In this document: piece after piece, positions 1 to 11,976 of the stretch
Layout: every line of letters begins with the position of its first letter
Numbering within the stretch: the stretch's first letter is position 1
Assembly (NCBI GenBank): GCA_009363875.1
Contig: CM018689.1
Location: 61,847,250 to 61,911,249, forward strand
DNA: 64,000 bases
Origin: Mikania micrantha
Taxonomy: Eukaryota > Streptophyta > Magnoliopsida > Asterales > Asteraceae
Reading direction: 5' to 3'
Notes under the pieces: model-generated
Seen by the model: the letters and a program-made list of their open reading frames with translations, nothing else
Databases searched by the model: none
Told to the model about the DNA's origin: nothing
Position numbers and translations under genes: made by a program

Positions 1-2736
1 TTTCAATAACATTCCATGTCTTAATTGATCAAAACTAAAACACTTGAACTGAAATGCATGCATGAGACTCAACATCCTAGTCCCTGCTTGTCCTTGCTTG
101 TGTCTTAGTGTCCTGAGAAAACATGTAAATCAAGTCAACACAATGGTTGGTGCATACACAGGTTTAAGCATTCACAAATGTTGAAACCACAGTTTGAATA
201 TAAAGTTTGCAGATAACATAATCACACATGCATAGTCATGATAGCTAGTCATTTGTACTATTTACATAAGTGGTCGACACCGAAGCTGACGTTGCCATGC
301 TATAGCATGTTTTTGCCTTAACACTATTGTCTAGCACGAACAATAGTAATGTGTGTGTTTGGTCAGTCAAACACCTGCGTAGATCCCATCTACCAAGTGA
401 GGTTTGTCAAACCCAATAGATCTATCTTCAACTACCACGCTTTGCACTACGGCAAATTAAACGGTTCGAAATGAAGGCTGTGTAATGCTATGTTTGCACT
501 TAATGTAAACAGCTAACTCATGCAAGTGATATGTATCTAAATGCGTTTGTTGCACATGTTTTCTCCCCCAAAACAGTTAAAATAAGAAAGGGGCCGTGTA
601 CGCACCTTTGAATGTAGCAGAATGATCAATCACACGTACAATCGCGTAGATAACCCTCTACGAAGAATCTGTGTTTACACAATTACGTTGTGTTATTCGG
701 GATGTCATTTTGTTTTTGAGATTACATACGTGTCAACACACGTATGTTAGAACGTTTGAAATGTACATACAAAAGTACGCGTGACTTCGTATTCGGTTGT
801 TTAAACCGTATAAGTATATACGATTTCTTTTAAACACGCGTAATTATACACGATTATGTTTTTGGTCTAAAATATGAATTTTATTATTTTATTTGGTTCG
901 GGATGAAATTCTGGTTCCAACGAAACTCGAACGGGTCAAAACGGAGTTAAAACGAGTGAATTACGGGTTAAAAATCAAAAATGGATTTTTAAATCAAAAA
1001 CCCGGCTGAGGCAGGGTTCGAACCCTGGACCTCCCGGACACCACTAACCTGACCCAACCAACTCCTCTATGACTAATTTTGTTAACAGGTTTGTTTCTAA
1101 ATGTTTATAACTACCTAGAAGTCGATTTCCCCATGATTTATTAAACAGAACTAGTTCAAGCTAATTGACCCTTGATTCGAATTCGATCCATCCTTGAACC
1201 ATAGGGCTATGATTCTCTAAATCAAATCGAGTTCACTGGTGGTCTCAATTTGATTAAAAATCAACTCAAGTTAACAAAATAATACTCACAAATGTTTCGA
1301 ACCTCGGTTCCATAATTCTTTAATTCAATCGAATTGAATCAGTGTGTAATAACCTATACATTCCTAGGGGTTTCATCAACTAGAGATTTCGAAGGCTTCT
1401 GTATCAATTAATTTGATTTTTGAGACCATTTGAATCAAAACCCCCAAATGTGATTATAACATAAACCCTAGAATTTGAACTCCATCAATCCGTTGTAATT
1501 AGATGGAATTGATCTGGGGTTTTCATAAAAAATGATATTTCGAAACTCTTTGTGATGATCAATTAGATTTTTAAACTCGTTTAATACAAAATCCCCAAAC
1601 CGTTTATCATAACAAGCCCTAGAATTTGAAATCGGTTAAATCGAAGTTTTGATATGAAATTGATATATCAGTTAGCATGATCGGCAGCTTCTGAAACTAT
1701 CCATTCATATAAATTTTATTTTTAAACTCCTTAGGATCAAAACCCCCAAATCGTTCCATATCAAGAACCCTAGCGATCGTGCGCATACAATTCGTGATAT
1801 TGTTATGAAATCGACAAAGGGTTTTCAACAAACAGAAAGTTCCTAATCTCTCTGTAAGGTTTGATTTAAGTTTTGAGTTCATTTCGATAGAAACCCCCAA
1901 ATCACTCTTGATATAAACCCTAATTACTTGAACTTGTATTATTCAATATTATAATTCGAAGGTGTCATGGGGCTTTGCTTAATCGAGTTATTTAGATCAT
2001 GTAGGAGTGAATTATTACCTGATTTAATGTCGAATTGAAGTAGACCGACTATCAGGTTAAGGTTCGGCCGATCCCTTGATCGAAATCTTTCTTCCAAGCT
2101 TCTGAAACCAAATTGTCGCTTGCAGAAGTTGCTAAAGGTGGCGATTGAGAGTTTTGGTTATTCAATTGTGTGAATTTCGGCTGAATTGTATGAGTTTTAT
2201 GACCACATGTAACGACTTTAACTTTATGAGTAGTTAATTGCCTTAATTCCACCATTGATGACCAATTAACCATTAGTAACTGATTAATATCATCATTATG
2301 TGCTTTATGAACATTTAATTCGATTAATTTCAAGGTTAAACTACGAATTTCTAATTTCCCTTTGATTATCACTCAAATTTTGACTTTAAAAGTCAAAATG
2401 AGTCATTTCTTGTAATTATAAGTTTAATCCACTTAATTTGGATGTTTGCAACCTTATTTTGTTCAATTATATCTATTCAAATTTGATTTTTGTTTAATTT
2501 CGTAACAATTCGGTTTACAAAGTTGAACCGAAATTCCCGAACTATCACTAATTTGTTCAATTGGAATACTATTGGACTCAATTAATCCATTTGGGCCAAT
2601 TGGGCCTACCTTAGGCTCACTGGGCCTATCTTGGCCTTACTGGGCCACCCTTGGGCTTATTGGGCCTGGCTCTGTTGGGCCTGTGATCTCACCATTTTCA
2701 GTTAACAAAGTTAATCCGAAAAGTCGGATTGTCACA
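1..2736 (-). mobile_element. Probable Ty3/gypsy-type LTR, left edge outside the window
   Basis: An AT-rich non-coding stretch that ends abruptly inside LINE ORF1 at 2736/2737. Read on the minus strand it begins TGTGACAATCCG, the style of 5' end common in long LTRs of plant Ty3/gypsy elements. It then runs through GGCCCA-rich sequence (about 2580-2690) and AT-rich sequence with no convincing ORF. A GGTTCGAACC palindrome sits at 1015-1024. I see no primer-binding site, polypurine tract or second LTR, so solo LTR and part of a longer element cannot be told apart. The sharp boundary is visible; the family call is inference from style only. The five bases next to the boundary (2737-2741, CCTCT) would be the target-site duplication to look for outside the window. 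Confidence 0.45.
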
Positions 2737-4542
2737 CCTCTTGACACAAAATTCTTGTGCAATTCACTCATTTTCCTCTGGGTAGCTGGATTGCTGGTAG
2801 TATTGCCTTCTTGTTGACACTCCTTCCTGGTATGAATCTTCCTGCCATCTAATTGCTGCCTATGGTTCCTATCAGTCCTATCCCTATTTTGCCTTGCCAT
2901 GCTAGTATTCTTTCTATGCTGCTTCATGATGAATCCTTCGTCATCTTGATTTTTCCTAAGAGCCGGTTCCTTGACAGCTTCCTTAGCCACATCAGAGTGG
3001 CCAGATGGGTTACCCCCTACATCCTGGGGTTGAGGTCTATTCTTACATCCATTAAGGGAGTGCCCAAACACATGGAAAATGGAGCACACTGCTGGCTTCC
3101 ATTGATAAGAGATAGCAAGGGAAGCTACTCTAGCAGGCCGGTTGGCAATGGGGGGAATTCTACTGCTATATCATTGGGCAAACTATCAAGGGCACTAACT
3201 TCTATCAAAACTCTAGCATATCCAATCTTGCCTGTTTGACTCTCACACCTCTCTTCAGTGACCTTATCCATCAGTAAGGGTATGCCTATGCCACTCATAA
3301 TCTTACTCAACCCTTTACCTGTCCAAAGCTCTAAGGGGACATCATGGACTGTGACCCATAGAGGAATGCTTGTGGGTTCAATTTTTTGCAAGCAAAGTCC
3401 TGGTTCCCATTTTTGAAGGAGAATGGGAACATTATTTACAAGCCAAGGCCCATTAGCTAAAGCCTCATTCATACCAAATTCACTCTTGAACTTAAAATAG
3501 TAGTATCCAACAGTGCTCTTAGATACACTATCCAAGTCATAATGTTTCCAAAGACGCTTAAACACATTATTAACTACATTGAAATCCATTGACGTGCCTA
3601 GGAAGTAACCATACAGGTACAGAGAGAAATTCGAGGCAGAATATCGAATATCATCATCAGAAATAACAACTCTTTTGTTACCTTCAGGCGTGACCAGGGG
3701 TGGTATGAATTCCAATCTGGTTCGCTCTCTCATTATTCAGCTTAATCTTATTTGCATAAGATGGCTTACCTGCAGTATGATTATCCCAGACATTGAGTCT
3801 GGCCGGAAATTGATTTACTCGCTTGTCAGCAAGAACGCCCTGGGGCTTCGGATGTGGTTCTGTTATGGGGACTACGTTCTCTTCTCCATCTGTATGGCTA
3901 TCTTCATCATCACAGTCCGAAACTTTTCCATCCTCTGGGAAATCAACAGGGTCGATCCACATAGCTGGGGATGGCGGGACCGAAGCTACCGAATTTATGC
4001 CGCAGGGGCCTTCTGGTTGAGTGGGCACAGGTCGATTGGTGACCAATTCCTCCAGAATTGGGCTGTCGTGGGTCGCCATCACTATTCCTCTACCTACACT
4101 AGCTAGGCCGAACTCAGCTACTTGCTGATTTTGATCGGGATCTTCTATTTGCATTTGGCCGTGGCCCTCTTCCATATTTGGAGTAGCTTGAGATCCCATG
4201 CTTTCACCCACAAAATGGTTGATGTCAAGGCTGACAAATTTGGATTTGTTGTTCCCACCTAGAGTCGTTCCAGTCGAATGCTTCTTCTTCCTAGAATTCG
4301 ATCTCACCGCTAAAGCAGACATACTTCATTTCCCATTTCCAGATTCTAGGGGCGGGAACATATTGGGATCAGGAGGTTTATCTATATGGGGATTAACATT
4401 GTTTGAAGGATTCATGACCAATAAGAACCTAGTAGAAGGCAATTTTTGGGCTGGATGGCAGGGAAGAAGGTCCTGTCGCCAGAGAGAAAATTTTAGAGAG
4501 AGAAGCTAGAGAGAGAGAGAAAAAGTGAACAAATGAAAATCC
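2737..4542 (-). mobile_element. E1: 5' part of a telomere-associated LINE, cut by the gypsy-like LTR
   Basis: This copy holds a 5' UTR (4416-4542) and most of ORF1. Its 5' terminus abuts telomeric repeat at 4543. The 5' UTR starts ATTTTCATTTGT and is followed by CT-rich sequence, as in E6 and E9, so this looks like a true 5' end. The copy stops at 2737 where the LTR-like sequence begins, with no ORF2 or 3' UTR visible. The rest may lie left of the window beyond the LTR. Its ORF1 resembles that of E10 most closely. Confidence 0.75.
2740..4415 (-). pseudogene. E1 ORF1 (gag-like nucleic-acid-binding protein), broken
   Basis: ORF1 starts at the ATG at 4415 with MNPSNNVNPH, matching the E6 ORF1 start. 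A TGA interrupts it near codon 30; the aligned E6 codon encodes Arg, so CGA to TGA is likely. A serine/acid-rich linker leads to an NVWDNH..KPSYANK motif, then a DUF4283-like domain (YGYFLGTSMDFNVV, GYYYFKFKSE, NGPWLVNNVP, LWVTVHDVPLELWTGKG). Two compensating frame changes occur near 3730 and 3100. The CCHC knuckle is damaged: CSIFHVFGHSLNGC has Phe where the second Cys belongs. The C-terminus is lost at the LTR junction. By family knowledge ORF1 coats LINE RNA in the RNP. This copy cannot be functional. Confidence 0.85.
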
Positions 4543-4616
4543 TAGGGTTTAGGGGTTAGGGGTTTGGGGTTTGGGGTTTGGGGTTTGGGGTTTGGGTTAG
4601 GGTTAGGGTTTAGGGG
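4543..4616 (+). repeat. Telomeric repeat tract T1 (TTTAGGG, TTTGGGG, TTAGGG variants)
   Basis: About ten repeats. Canonical TTTAGGG lies at the left edge, a TTTGGGG block in the middle and mixed TTAGGG/TTTAGGGG at the right. The tract runs straight into oligo(T) at 4617, the 3' end of E2. Confidence 0.95.
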
Positions 4617-6163
4617 TTTTTTTTTTTTTTTTTTTGAAAAAGGCATAGCCTTGGCAAATTTTATTAAAAAGAATAATGTATGTTACAAGCAAACTGCATC
4701 CCCCCCTCCATGACATTTTAACCTTAGAGGGGGGAACCGACCTAAAACAAATAAGACAAACTAATGATAGGCACGCAGGCCCTAATCAAAATAAATCAAA
4801 CAAAGGCACGCAGGCCCAAACGAACAAGGACTCGTACTAACTCTATAATTTGTCGTTTAAAGAGTGTTCAAATCCCATATAAGCAAAGCATCTCCAAATC
4901 TTCCATTCTTCATGATGTAACATCTTCATTACTTATCATCAACGTAGCCCATACTACGGTTCAATCCCCGTCCCATTTCTAAGGCTCATTTAGGGGACCT
5001 AACATCCAAATGAAAGATAGTACTAACATCTTTCCAAACTTGTACTAGATATCCACCTTAGCCCATACTTAGATGTGTTCTCTCCCCTATTTCTAAGGCC
5101 TTTAAGAAAACAATAACTATCTTCCATTGAGGTGTTGATGATGTTCAGTGAATTTATTAACGATAAAGCATTGAAAACTTGGAAAAAAACAAAATATGCC
5201 ATAACCCAATACAATCACATACATGTGGCTATGCAAATCCATCATCAAATGCAACCATGCACCCAAATCAAGACATTATCTTTTTACCTTTTCCTTTCCT
5301 CATGTACATCATAAATATTAGTCACGCATATAAACAAACAATCCACACCCCATGTGTAGATAAATCCAAAGCCATTTAAAATCAAAGCCATGTGTAGATA
5401 ATCCACATGCAAAGCAAACCCACTGATATAAACCATCTTCATGAATTGGAAACCAAAACAATAAAATAAGCATCTCAAAAAACAAACCAATGATGGCAGC
5501 CATAAAATGTAAATATTCAGCTCCACATGTACTTCGAAATCCATGAAAATTACCATATGCTATGCACCCATGCCACGTTTTGCATCCAATGATGAGCATA
5601 TACATAACCAACATACCGATTTAGGCAACCACATCATGTGCAGCATACATCCCCCATGGTAGAAGATAAACTTAAACCACCGATCCATTATCTCCATATT
5701 GGAGATTGAGCCACAATCTTTCACCCTTCCAAGAAAATCAAACCCAACCAACAATATATTTGCCATATGCTATACACCATTGCCACGTTTTGCAACCAAT
5801 ACAATGAATTACATGCATTGCCGACAACAAATATAAACCACACAATAATGCAATCGGAATCCAAATGAATACTATAAGCCACCGACCCATTACCTCCCTT
5901 AGCCGTAAGGATGTGCCGCCAACCACCCCAAGCAAACCCACCGTAATCTTGATCCCGACTCATATCTCGACCAAAATATTGACCACCGTGACTCGTCACC
6001 ACATTAGGTTGCGATCGCCATCACCATGGTCGCCGGCCGAATCACTTGGCTTTTCAGCCGTGAATATGAACCACCAAACCTTAAAATATCACGGCTCCAT
6101 GTATGGATCTTCAATATGTATGAACTGGAAGTCCTCATCAAATGTGTATGTATATGGCCAATT
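4617..6163 (-). mobile_element. E2: 5'-truncated family A LINE tail, non-coding
   Basis: Oligo(T) at 4617-4635 is the poly(A) tail of a minus-strand element. It is followed by the family A 3' hairpin (4640-4652, AAGGC-ATA-GCCTT), an AATAAAATTTG-like segment, a block with short runs of C and G (about 4700-4736), and two copies of GGCACGCAGGCCC. The remaining 1.3 kb has no believable ORF. Part of it (about 6000-6100) aligns by eye with E8 near 27370-27470, including CCATCACCATG and CACTTGG. The right end goes directly into TTTAGGG at 6164 without the 5'-terminal motif, so E2 is 5' truncated. It looks like a shortened E8-type copy. Confidence 0.8.
4640..4652 (-). promoter_or_regulatory. Family A 3'-terminal RNA hairpin (E2 example)
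   Basis: On the plus strand this reads AAGGC-ATA-GCCTT, a perfect 5-bp stem with a 3-nt loop, just upstream of the poly(A) tail in the sense strand. The same stem occurs at the ends of E3, E4, E5, E7 and E8 with different loops (TAT, CAA, TAA, TAC, AAC). Plant L1-type LINEs and their partner SINEs are known to share short 3' stem-loops thought to be recognised by the reverse transcriptase. The same role is inferred here. Confidence 0.75.
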
Positions 6164-6181
6164 TGGGTTTAGGGTTTAGGG
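6164..6181 (+). repeat. Short telomeric tract T2 (about 2.5 TTTAGGG)
   Basis: Only about two and a half canonical repeats separate the truncated 5' end of E2 from the oligo(T) of E3 (6182-6196). Confidence 0.9.
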
Positions 6182-6481
6182 TTTTTTTTTTTTTTTGAAA
6201 AGGCTATGCCTTGGCAAAATTTATTAAAAAGAATAAAAAATACAACGAAAGGGCCTAGAATTCCAAAATGAAACGGAATTCTACCCCAAAGGAAACAACC
6301 CTAAGTTATGTCCATAATATAAGTATACCCTCTAAATAACATTAGAATTAAAATAACAATCCAGGACATGCTCATCATAAAATCAATGAGATCGCCAAGT
6401 ATACTAGTCCTCATTGCAGTGTGATCGTTTGCCCAATACAAATTCCTCATAGATGTGTAACCCATGTATGATACCATGCAC

Positions 6482-8291
6482 CTAGATCCAAGCCTTGTGA
6501 TTCGGAGAGCAAGTTAAGTAGACGTGCACTTGTGAACCCATGCAGCCCATTCCATGCAGCCATATAACATGTGGTTTATTTTGCTTTCCTTGCCATGTAA
6601 TTATCCCATGCACCCATGAAGACCCAAAGCAGTGATTACGTCCCACCCCATGTTGCATGGCTTTATGTAACTTCACGTGTTTCCCATGCATGTGTATGAA
6701 TTCCACGCTGTGCATATGTAAGTCCAGCAATTGGACCTGTAACCCGTAACCCCCTCCAGTGTCTGGGTGTAGCCATCTCTTCCCTGTCTGCTGATCCAAG
6801 TTCATAAAGTATCCATGCAAAAGAATATTCTCACGAAAGCGATGTGCGGTGTGTGAAAGTTGTACCAACCTGTATCCCTCCCCACATTGTTTCCCGGATT
6901 GGTATGTTGACACTCCATCTCTCCAATTAAAAATCCCATCACTCTTGCTGGTGGTGCTAAGTGTGCAAAGTGTACCAACCAGTTCCCCTCCCTTTGGAGT
7001 TTCCCGAAAATAGCCTTCCCTAACATATTTCACGATCCCTTGTTGCCCATATTCCCCCATCCCGTCCCCTACACGATCCTGCAATATGTTTGTATGAAAA
7101 TGACCTCTCGAAAGTAGAGTGGTACGTGTGCATATAGTTCCAACCCATGTCCATCCCCATGATGGTTCCCGAAAATTTAATTGAGGATCACTCACACTCA
7201 AATTATGTAGCTCTTCGCTCTTTAGGGTGGTGCACTGTGTGTCGATGGTACCAACCCCCTCCCTACCATTAACCTCACATAATAGTACTGGCACCCAGAG
7301 AATCCATACCCCCCGTGTGTTTTGTGTTTTATGGTGTAGTAATAAATTCTCGAAATCAGGGTGCTTAGTGTGCATATGGTACCAACCAGCATCCCTCCCC
7401 ATCACGGTTCCCGAAAGTAATGATGTTTGTCACTCACTCTCAAAAATTGCTTTGTCTCGCTCTTGGTGGTGGTAGTGTGTGTGCATAGTGTACCACCCCC
7501 CCGCCCTACCAAACCCATACACCTCACCTCATAGTTCCCTGATCCAATAGCCCCAAACCCAACCATCCAGCACCTACTTATCCTTTTAATTGGACACCAA
7601 CCCCCCTCCCTCCCTGCCCATACAACATTTCCGTCTGAGTGTTGTTCCCACTCAGCCATTCCCTTGAATGTTCCCATGCGATATTTTGTGTCCATCCATG
7701 CCTTATAACCAACCAATTCCCTTTCCCACTACACAAATTTGTTATGTAATATTTACCAGCCCCCCACTTTTGCTTCCCATGATGATTAGTTATTACATTT
7801 GAGCCCTCATTTTCCCCAACCCTTTCCTTCATAGCCTGCTTTGTAACATCATGATTAATCTTTTGACTCCCAACCCTTTCTTTTCCCATCCACTGCCCAT
7901 GTAGGCAGCTAGCATGGCTATGATTACCAATGGGTCGATATGTCTTTGGATTGAATTTACCCAGACCACCCTCCTCCCATACACTAATCCAGCCTTTTTC
8001 ATCCATCCCTACACCCGCCCAATGAAGCAGCCCATATTTAAAATCAAGTTTAGTATGCATACTTACCTGTTTATCACCCCCTTTTGGTGTCCATCTCCTT
8101 TTGGTTCTAATCTTTCTTTGATAATCCTTGTATTTCTGGAATTCCACCCTGCACTTGAGTCTCCCTCTGGTCCAATCTCTCCCTTTACTTATCCACACTC
8201 TTCCTTGATGCCCTCCTGTGGTTATGATCCAATGCCATCCAACTCCCAGGCTCCTCTTCTTATACGGCTTGTTCAGTTGTGGCTCGATCAT
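6482..8291 (-). pseudogene. E3 candidate ORF3, repeat-rich open frame after ORF2, two frameshifts
   Basis: The frame starts at the ATG at 8291, which overlaps the end of ORF2 (stop 8260-8262) by 32 nt. It stays open in three pieces: 8291-7578 (237 aa), 7716-7402 and 7405-6482 (307 aa). The first piece is basic and Gly/Trp-rich. The distal pieces repeat a degenerate module of the type WVGTxxTxxTTxKS (for example ELVGTLCTLSTTSKS, TWVGTICTRTTLLS, GTLCTHTTTTKSE). DNA-level counterparts are TGTACCAACC motifs on the plus strand. Similar modules occur in E5 and once in E14. I do not recognise a known domain. It could instead be a repetitive 3' UTR that happens to lack stops. Confidence 0.5.
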
Positions 8292-11200
8292 CCTTCTTAG
8301 TCTTGTTGGAAACCGTGAATCCCCATTCTTTGCTAGCTTGCAAGGTTTGTTGAGTAGGTCGAAACTTCAAGCCTTGTATTCTTGTGCGGACATCAGACAC
8401 GATCAGATGAATCACTTCTTCATGTTTCCGCTTTTTCCTTTGAAACATTCGAATATTGCGTTCCTGCCATATGTAGTATATTGTTGCACCTATCAGGAGT
8501 CTTCGAATAATGCTACCAATGGTTGATGTGTTTTGGAGGGAGGCTAGGTAGTTGACGCAATCCCCCCAGATAGCCGGGGTTCTTCCAAGTTTCGCAAGCT
8601 CTTTAATCTCATTCCAGATCATCCTCGGATATTTGCACTGAAAGAACAGGTGATTGTGATTATCCACCTGGTTCTCACAAAACGCGCATTTTAACTCCAT
8701 TCTTGTTTCCCAGTTCTTGAGTCGGTCTTGAGTAAGCAATTTCTTTTGAATTGCAAGCCATAAAATGAATGTATGGCGAGGGATATTCTGGCTGAACCAC
8801 ACAATCTTGTGCCAGTTAACCGGAGGGGAATCTTCACTCATATCATCAAAAACTTGCTTAGTACAGAAGGGACTTATTTTGCCTGCTCTAGATCGCCATA
8901 TAGTCGCATCCGCCTTATTATCTACCAGGATTGGTGGGGGGAAATCTGTTAGACAGGAGTATTTATCAGTTAACTCTGGAGGCCAATTCACTGCCCTTCT
9001 CTAACAATTTCCTTGACTTTGGTATGCATGGATAGGCCAGCCTTTGTATATCACGTTTTGAGATCAGATCACATATTGGGCTCAGCACATGCCAGTTATC
9101 ATACCACACTGAAGTGCTAAGTCCATCACCAATTGACTTGCTTACATGCGGACGTATACTTTGCCTGTATTGCAATATATTCTACCAGCTCCAGGACGCA
9201 CCATCCTCAGCTCTCACATCCCAGAAGTGGAAATGTCGGAGCTTGTGTTGTTTCACCCATTTGACCCAAATCAAGTTCTTGTCAGAGATGATATGCCAGA
9301 TGTGTTTTGACATTAAGGCTCGGTTTTGGTCCTTTAAGGACTTAATTCCCAGACCACCCTGATGTTTAGGTTTACAGATCACTTTCCAGCTCACCCTAGC
9401 CTTCCCTTGAACCTGATCCATTTGCGTCCAAAGGAATTTCCTAGCCATTTTCTCAATTTCATCAATTATGTTGGTGGGGAGAGTGAATACCATGGCCCAA
9501 TCAGTTTGCATAGAAGAGAGTACCGACTTGATCAGCTGTAATCTTTCCGCAAAGGATAAAAACTTGTTGTTCCAGTCTTTGATACGGGCTTTTACTTTGT
9601 TGATAAGGGTGTAACAGTCTTTTGAGTAGAGCCTTTTCGAGATCAAGGGAACACCTAAATAACGGACTGGGAGGGTTCCTACACGAGATGGGATGATGGC
9701 TTGGATTTCCTGTTGCCGAGCCAATCGAACATTTCCAAAGAAAATGGTGCTCTTCCCCAGGTTGGGTTTTAGGCCCGAGACCATGCCAAATTCACAAAGA
9801 GTATCCTGTATAATTTGCACCGATTCAATGTTTGCGCCACAAAACATAAGAAGATCATCAGCAAAGCATAGGTGTGTGATCTTCTGCTCCTTGCATCTCC
9901 AGTGATATTGAAAGCTTGTGCTTTGCTCGATCTTCCTTTCCATTATCAAGTTTAGAACTTCCATAACAAGGGTAAATAGGTAGGGGACATTGGATCACCT
10001 TGTCGCAGCCCCCGTTTTCCTTGGAAAGACCCATGTATCTCTCTATTGACATTTATCATGTAAGAGGCTGATCTAAGACATGTCATGATCCATGCGATCA
10101 TGCAAGGATGGAATCCAAACCCTTGCAGACATTTATCCATGAAGTCGTGGTTAACAGTGTCATAAGCTTTTTGAATGTTGATTTTCAGGGCCACTTTTGC
10201 TTCACCTCTATTCCTGTGGTAATTTCGAACCAGTTCCTGAGTTAATAGGATGTTGTCACTTATCATTCGGCCAGGGACAAAAGCGCTTTGGCATTCACTA
10301 ATGATCTGGTCCAAACCACATTTCAACCTTCCACAAATGATTTTACTAATGCATTTGTATAAGACATTGCAGCAAGCGATTGGTCTAAAGTCCTTGACAG
10401 AATTCGGTTGCGGGGTCTTTGGAATCAGGGAAATAACCGAATGGTTTACCTGCTTTAAGAGTTGCCCATTAAAAAAGAAATCTTGTATGGCTTCAGTAAC
10501 TTCATCACCTATGATGTCCCAAGTAGCTTTGAAGAAATTTGAGGAGTATCCATCTGGGCCTGGGGCCTTGTCGCTGTCAATACTGAAGATGGCCTCTCTT
10601 ACCTCTTCCTTTGACACTTCACGAACCATATGATCGGCCATATGAGGAGGGATAGTATTCTTGAAGAGGTTTTGGGGTTCCAAGATATTTGTAGCAGGTA
10701 CATGTGTTCCCAGCAATTCAGTATAGTATTTAACGAACTGGTAGGGGACCTCATCCCCCTGGTAGGTATTTCCAGCATCATCAACAACCATGCTTATGTT
10801 ATTCTTCTGCTGCCGCATTTTCACAACATTGGGAAGTATTTAGTGTTATTATCTCCTTCACGCAACCAATTAACCTTTGCTCTTTGTTTTAACAGCAACT
10901 CCTAATCGAGAGAGGCATTTTTGTAGGCTTGTAAGTAAGCGGCTTCCTCAAACCGAAGGGTATGATCATGACCATTTGCATCTACCTCGCTCTGGATTCT
11001 ACATAGTTCCTCCTTAAGTTGTTTCACCTTTTGAGCTGGTTTTCCCAAATCCTGAACAAGCTTGCGTAAAGGGCTCTTTAGGTCTTTCAGCCTTTGGGTA
11101 ATACGATACATCGCATGCCTCTGGATTGGTTTGTTCCAGGCCTTCCTGACTATGTCTCGAAAGCCCTCTTTTTCAACAAGATAGTTCATAAATTTGAAGG

Positions 11201-11945
11201 GGCGGGGGGTCCATTTTTTCTGAATACATGGAATGACTAAGAGCCCGGGGGAGTGGTCAGAGGACATAGGCGGAAGGAATTTAGCAGTGGCATTAGGAGA
11301 ATGATTAATGAAAGGAACATTGGACAAGATTCTATCCAATTTCTTTTGCACCCCAGAAGTTTTACCCGGAGAGTGGTTCCAGGTGAAGTGAATACCAGTG
11401 TAAGGAACATCCTGAAGCCCACTTTGCATACACGTTTCTTGGAAGTCTTCCATGGCTAACGACCAATGGGATGGACCTGTAGCAATGTCATCGGGTCTCA
11501 ATAGTGCATTGAAGTCCCCCATGACAACCCAGTCACGATCCGAAACTAAGTTAGCAAATCTTTTGATTTCTTCCCATAGAGGTCTTCTGTGGTAGACTCG
11601 AACATTGCCATAGACAAAAGAGCAAAAAAATTCCTTGTGGCCAGAAGTGGGTTTGATGAAGCAGTGGATAACTTGGTCCGTGCTATGCAATACCATCAGC
11701 TCAGTGCGGTTTGGGTTCCATCCTACCAGTATACGGGTCCAGTTGGGACATTGACCAGCATTTGAAATCCAGTTCCAGCCTTTTAATAGTTTCCTACATA
11801 TATCTTCCGCTTTTGACGCCACTGCATGTGTCTCCATGATGCCACACACGCTAACCTGGTGGTCCTGAATAAGGTTTTTTAATTCAGATTGGCGGGTCAA
11901 ACTATTACATCCCCTTATGTTCCAGCACATTATTTGTGTCGCCAT
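8260..11945 (-). pseudogene. E3 ORF2 (endonuclease, reverse transcriptase, zf-RVT), broken
   Basis: ORF2 starts at the ATG at 11945 (MATQIMCWNIRG). An AP-like endonuclease shows WNIRG, METH, GDFNA and SDHSP. The RT follows with APGPDGYSSNFFK, DFRPIACCNVLYKCISKI, QSAFVPGRMISDNIL, GLRQGDPMSP and THLCFADDLLMF (FADD is the catalytic YXDD-type box). A zf-RVT region with VWFSQNIPRHTFILWLAI and CAFC...HLFFQC comes next, and IYYIWQERN near the end. Breaks: an in-frame TAG at 10902-10904, frameshifts near 10830-10900, 9955-9985 and 8980, and a stop at 9182-9184. By family knowledge this protein nicks target DNA and primes cDNA synthesis. This copy is dead. Confidence 0.9.
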
Positions 11946-11976
11946 ATAAATGTACAAGGTTGGTAGAAGGTGCCGC

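Noticed and set aside
1011..1030. GGTTCGAACC (tRNA B-box-like) palindrome
   Set aside because: No A box, anticodon arm or acceptor stem around it. Such motifs are common in plant LTRs and SINE-like repeats, so no tRNA was called.
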